Source: Chromatiales bacterium
GTDB lineage: Bacteria > Pseudomonadota > Gammaproteobacteria > Chromatiales > Chromatiaceae
Assembly (NCBI GenBank): GCA_022360595.1
Contig: JAKSCN010000006.1
Coordinates: 1 to 8,551, forward strand
DNA length: 8,551 bases
Direction of reading: 5' to 3'
The notes beneath the pieces were generated by a model that was not told the DNA's origin, searched no databases, and saw only the letters and a list, made by a program, of their open reading frames with translations. How positions within the stretch are numbered: the stretch's first letter is position 1; the number at the start of each line of letters is the position of its first letter. Positions 6,294-8,551 of the stretch are shown here, piece by piece. The position numbers were made by a program, and so were the translations under genes.

Positions 6294-8551
6294 AGCCAAA
6301 GGGCACTCCGGCCTGCACATTCTGATAGCGCTCATCACCACCCTGTTTATTGTCACGCTGGCGCCCAATGTCCTTAACTACGGCGAGCAACATATTCTCA
6401 TCCAGGCTGATATAGAGACCCTGCAGTCGGCATCCAGCCGCTTCCGGGAACTGGTGACCGGCTTAAAGCATGGCATGGTCTCCAACTACGACGAAGCGAA
6501 CTACTGGCGCAGCCGCACCGTGAAACTGGAAAAGCAGCTCAGCAAGCGAATTAAAGATCACCCACAACTGGGAGCACTGTACAAGCAGTACCAGAATTCA
6601 ACAAAGCATCATTGTCAAATATGGGAGCTGTTCAAATTCAACAACGCCATTGTGCGCAACTCATTGAGCTACTTCCAGACTGGCTTTCCGCTATTCATCA
6701 AGCAACTTCACACCCTGGGGCTTCCTGACTTTGTCGACGAGAACCTCTCCATTCTAAACATTGAACTCTACCAACTGGCCCTGGGTGAAAACCTCGACCG
6801 ACAAGAAGAGGCGTTGACGCTGCTGTTTGAACTGGCGGACGAAATTGCGCGGGTCAACACCGCCGAGCAGGCAAAACAGCAGTTTAGTCTGCTGGAAAAA
6901 CACGCTCAGATTATCATCACCCGCACGCCTCTTCTCACCACCTCCATGGCAACCTTGACCGATGGCAGAGGCCACGACTATCTAAACCAGTTGGCCCGGG
7001 CCAACCATGCCCTGTATGCCGAAGAGGAGCAGTGGGAATCGATCTACCGGGGCGCCCTACTGGTTATCGTAACCGTTCTGTTCATCAGTCTGATCACCAT
7101 GGCTATCCGCTACCTGGACAGCCAAAAACGCGCAGAAGCCCAAGCAAGCTTCCTGAAAAACGTTACTGACACCGTACAGCTTGGCGTGATGGCCGTCGCC
7201 CCGGATGGCCGCATCATCTTCTCCAACCCCTATCTCAACAAGATGTTTGGCGATACATCAGGCAGACAGATCGACAACTCACTGCAACTCCAAACGCTAC
7301 AGACGGACTCCTCATCCAACAATCTGTTCGATGGCCTCTCAACAACCAATCCCATCAACGATATTCGCTACTTCAAAAATGCCGAAGGCGGCATTATCCC
7401 GACAGAGATCAACGCCACTCCCCTGCAAACCGAAACAGGTACAGGGGTGGTCGCCGTCTTTCAAGACATCAGCCAACGCCTGCAAGAGGAGCGCGACCTG
7501 CGCCTGGCCGGCACCGTCTTTGACAGCAGCCAACAAGGCATTCTGATCACCGATGCCGAAGGCACCATCATCCGGGTCAACCCCGCCTACTGCCGCATGA
7601 CCGGCTACAACGCTAACGAACTCATCGGCGAGAACCCCCGCATTCTCAAATCAGGCATACAAGACCGCCACTTCTATGAAGCGATGTGGGCGGAACTTTT
7701 ACAGGAGAAGCGTTGGCAGGGTGAAATGTACAACCGTCGCAAAGATGGTGAGCACGTTGTGCAGTGGGTCAACATCGACGCGGTAGAGACAGAGCAAGGC
7801 GAACTGCTCTATGTCGGCATAGCCTCGGATATCTCAGAGCTGGTCTACACCCGCGAGCGGCTATCCAACCTCGCCTATTACGATACCCTGACCGGCCTGC
7901 CCAACCGCCGGCTGATGATCGAACGCCTGGAACTCGCCCTGGCCAAGAGCCGGCGCACGTTGAACTACGGCGTGTTGATGTTCATCGACCTGGACAATTT
8001 CAAGACGCTGAACGACACCCGCGGCCACTCCCAGGGCGACAAGCTGCTCAAGGAGGTCGCCGGCCGGCTGAAGGGGTGCCTGCGGCGCGAGGACACCGTG
8101 GCGCGCCACGGCGGAGATGAGTTCGTCGTCATCGTCGAGCAGCTGTGCGAGCTGCCCGAGTACGCCATCCCGGTCGCCGAGTCGCTGACCAAGAAGCTGC
8201 GGGAGTCGGTGCTCGACCCGATCACCGTCGATACGCACGACCACCCGATCTCGCTGAGCATCGGCATCACCCTGTTCCGCGGCGACGAGTTCGGTGTCGA
8301 CGAACTCCTGCGCCAGGCCGACACCGCGATGTACCAGGCGAAGAAGTCCGGGCGCGACTGCCTGGCCTTCTTCCAGCCGGCCATGCACGACGCGCTGGAG
8401 CTGCGCAGTTCGATGGAGCGTGATCTTCGCCAGGCGCTGCAACAGGGGCAGTTCGAGCTTTACTACCAGCCGCAAACGAACAGTGCCGGCGTGGTGATCG
8501 GCGCCGAGGCCCTGCTGTGCTGGCGACACCCGTCCCGCGGCTTGGTCCCAC
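6283..8551 (+). CDS. Membrane sensor with DAHL-like, PAS-PAS, GGDEF and EAL domains (3' end outside the window)
   Basis: The frame stays open from ATG 6283 to the window edge (756 codons). A TM helix (about 11-30) and a second one (about 254-278) bracket a periplasmic all-helical domain. This contains FKFNNAIVRNSLSYF and a YDEANYW segment resembling the DAHL sensor domain. Then come PAS1 (about 290-395), PAS2 with a PAC-like end (about 409-520), and a GGDEF domain opening with DTLTGLPNRR (534-543). The active site GGDEF (610-614) is intact, as is an inhibitory RxxD site (Arg601-Asp604) five residues before it. An EAL domain begins near 710, with FELYYQPQ and EAL at 742-744; its remaining catalytic residues are outside the window. 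The protein should make and/or degrade c-di-GMP in response to a periplasmic cue. A weak GAGAG ribosome-binding site lies inside the peroxidase gene. From about position 7940 base composition and codon use change sharply (see findings). Confidence 0.9.
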   Translation, partial: MRSRAKGHSGLHILIALITTLFIVTLAPNVLNYGEQHILIQADIETLQSASSRFRELVTGLKHGMVSNYDEANYWRSRTVKLEKQLSKRIKDHPQLGALYKQYQNSTKHHCQIWELFKFNNAIVRNSLSYFQTGFPLFIKQLHTLGLPDFVDENLSILNIELYQLALGENLDRQEEALTLLFELADEIARVNTAEQAKQQFSLLEKHAQIIITRTPLLTTSMATLTDGRGHDYLNQLARANHALYAEEEQWESIYRGALLVIVTVLFISLITMAIRYLDSQKRAEAQASFLKNVTDTVQLGVMAVAPDGRIIFSNPYLNKMFGDTSGRQIDNSLQLQTLQTDSSSNNLFDGLSTTNPINDIRYFKNAEGGIIPTEINATPLQTETGTGVVAVFQDISQRLQEERDLRLAGTVFDSSQQGILITDAEGTIIRVNPAYCRMTGYNANELIGENPRILKSGIQDRHFYEAMWAELLQEKRWQGEMYNRRKDGEHVVQWVNIDAVETEQGELLYVGIASDISELVYTRERLSNLAYYDTLTGLPNRRLMIERLELALAKSRRTLNYGVLMFIDLDNFKTLNDTRGHSQGDKLLKEVAGRLKGCLRREDTVARHGGDEFVVIVEQLCELPEYAIPVAESLTKKLRESVLDPITVDTHDHPISLSIGITLFRGDEFGVDELLRQADTAMYQAKKSGRDCLAFFQPAMHDALELRSSMERDLRQALQQGQFELYYQPQTNSAGVVIGAEALLCWRHPSRGLVP

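Noticed and set aside
7861..8529. 222-residue open frame on the minus strand near the window end
   Set aside because: It lies opposite the GGDEF/EAL domains, where high GC favours long open antisense frames; the plus-strand reading has clear catalytic motifs.

Overview
The window looks like chromosomal DNA of a gammaproteobacterium. This is inferred from gene families and composition, not from a marker gene. The hydrogenase-maturation gene hypF suggests hydrogen metabolism, and the diheme peroxidase and c-di-GMP gene suggest an organism living at oxic/anoxic boundaries. Sulfur-oxidising or other sediment gammaproteobacteria would fit, but the genus cannot be fixed.

Layout. Positions 2-190 (+) hold the C-terminal tail of an unrecognised membrane protein. 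Converging on it is a two-gene minus-strand operon: a fused SpmA-SpmB-like inner-membrane protein (2527-3828), then hypF (197-2527), whose start overlaps the upstream stop codon. A divergent intergenic region (3829-4037) has promoter-like sequences for both directions. Next on the plus strand is a YpfJ-family zinc metallopeptidase (4038-4898), then a 372-base non-coding stretch with inverted repeats and a good -10 element. The second operon follows: a periplasmic diheme cytochrome c peroxidase (5271-6293) and, overlapping its last 11 bases, a large membrane-bound signalling protein (6283 to past the window end). I read the latter as TM, DAHL-like periplasmic helical sensor, TM, PAS, PAS, GGDEF, EAL. 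The ORF is open but has no in-window stop.

The most interesting part is the 3' half. A periplasmic peroxidase is translationally coupled to a c-di-GMP enzyme with a large periplasmic sensor, suggesting that peroxide or respiratory state is passed to c-di-GMP. In addition, the GGDEF/EAL-encoding end of that gene differs sharply from its own 5' part in GC content and codon choice. The change falls just after the conserved D-x-LTGLPNRR motif. This suggests a mosaic gene in which the output module was exchanged by recombination, or else an assembly chimera. The rest (hypF, YpfJ-like peptidase, SpmAB fusion) is recognisable housekeeping or accessory content. No tRNA, rRNA, CRISPR array, transposase or phage gene was found.
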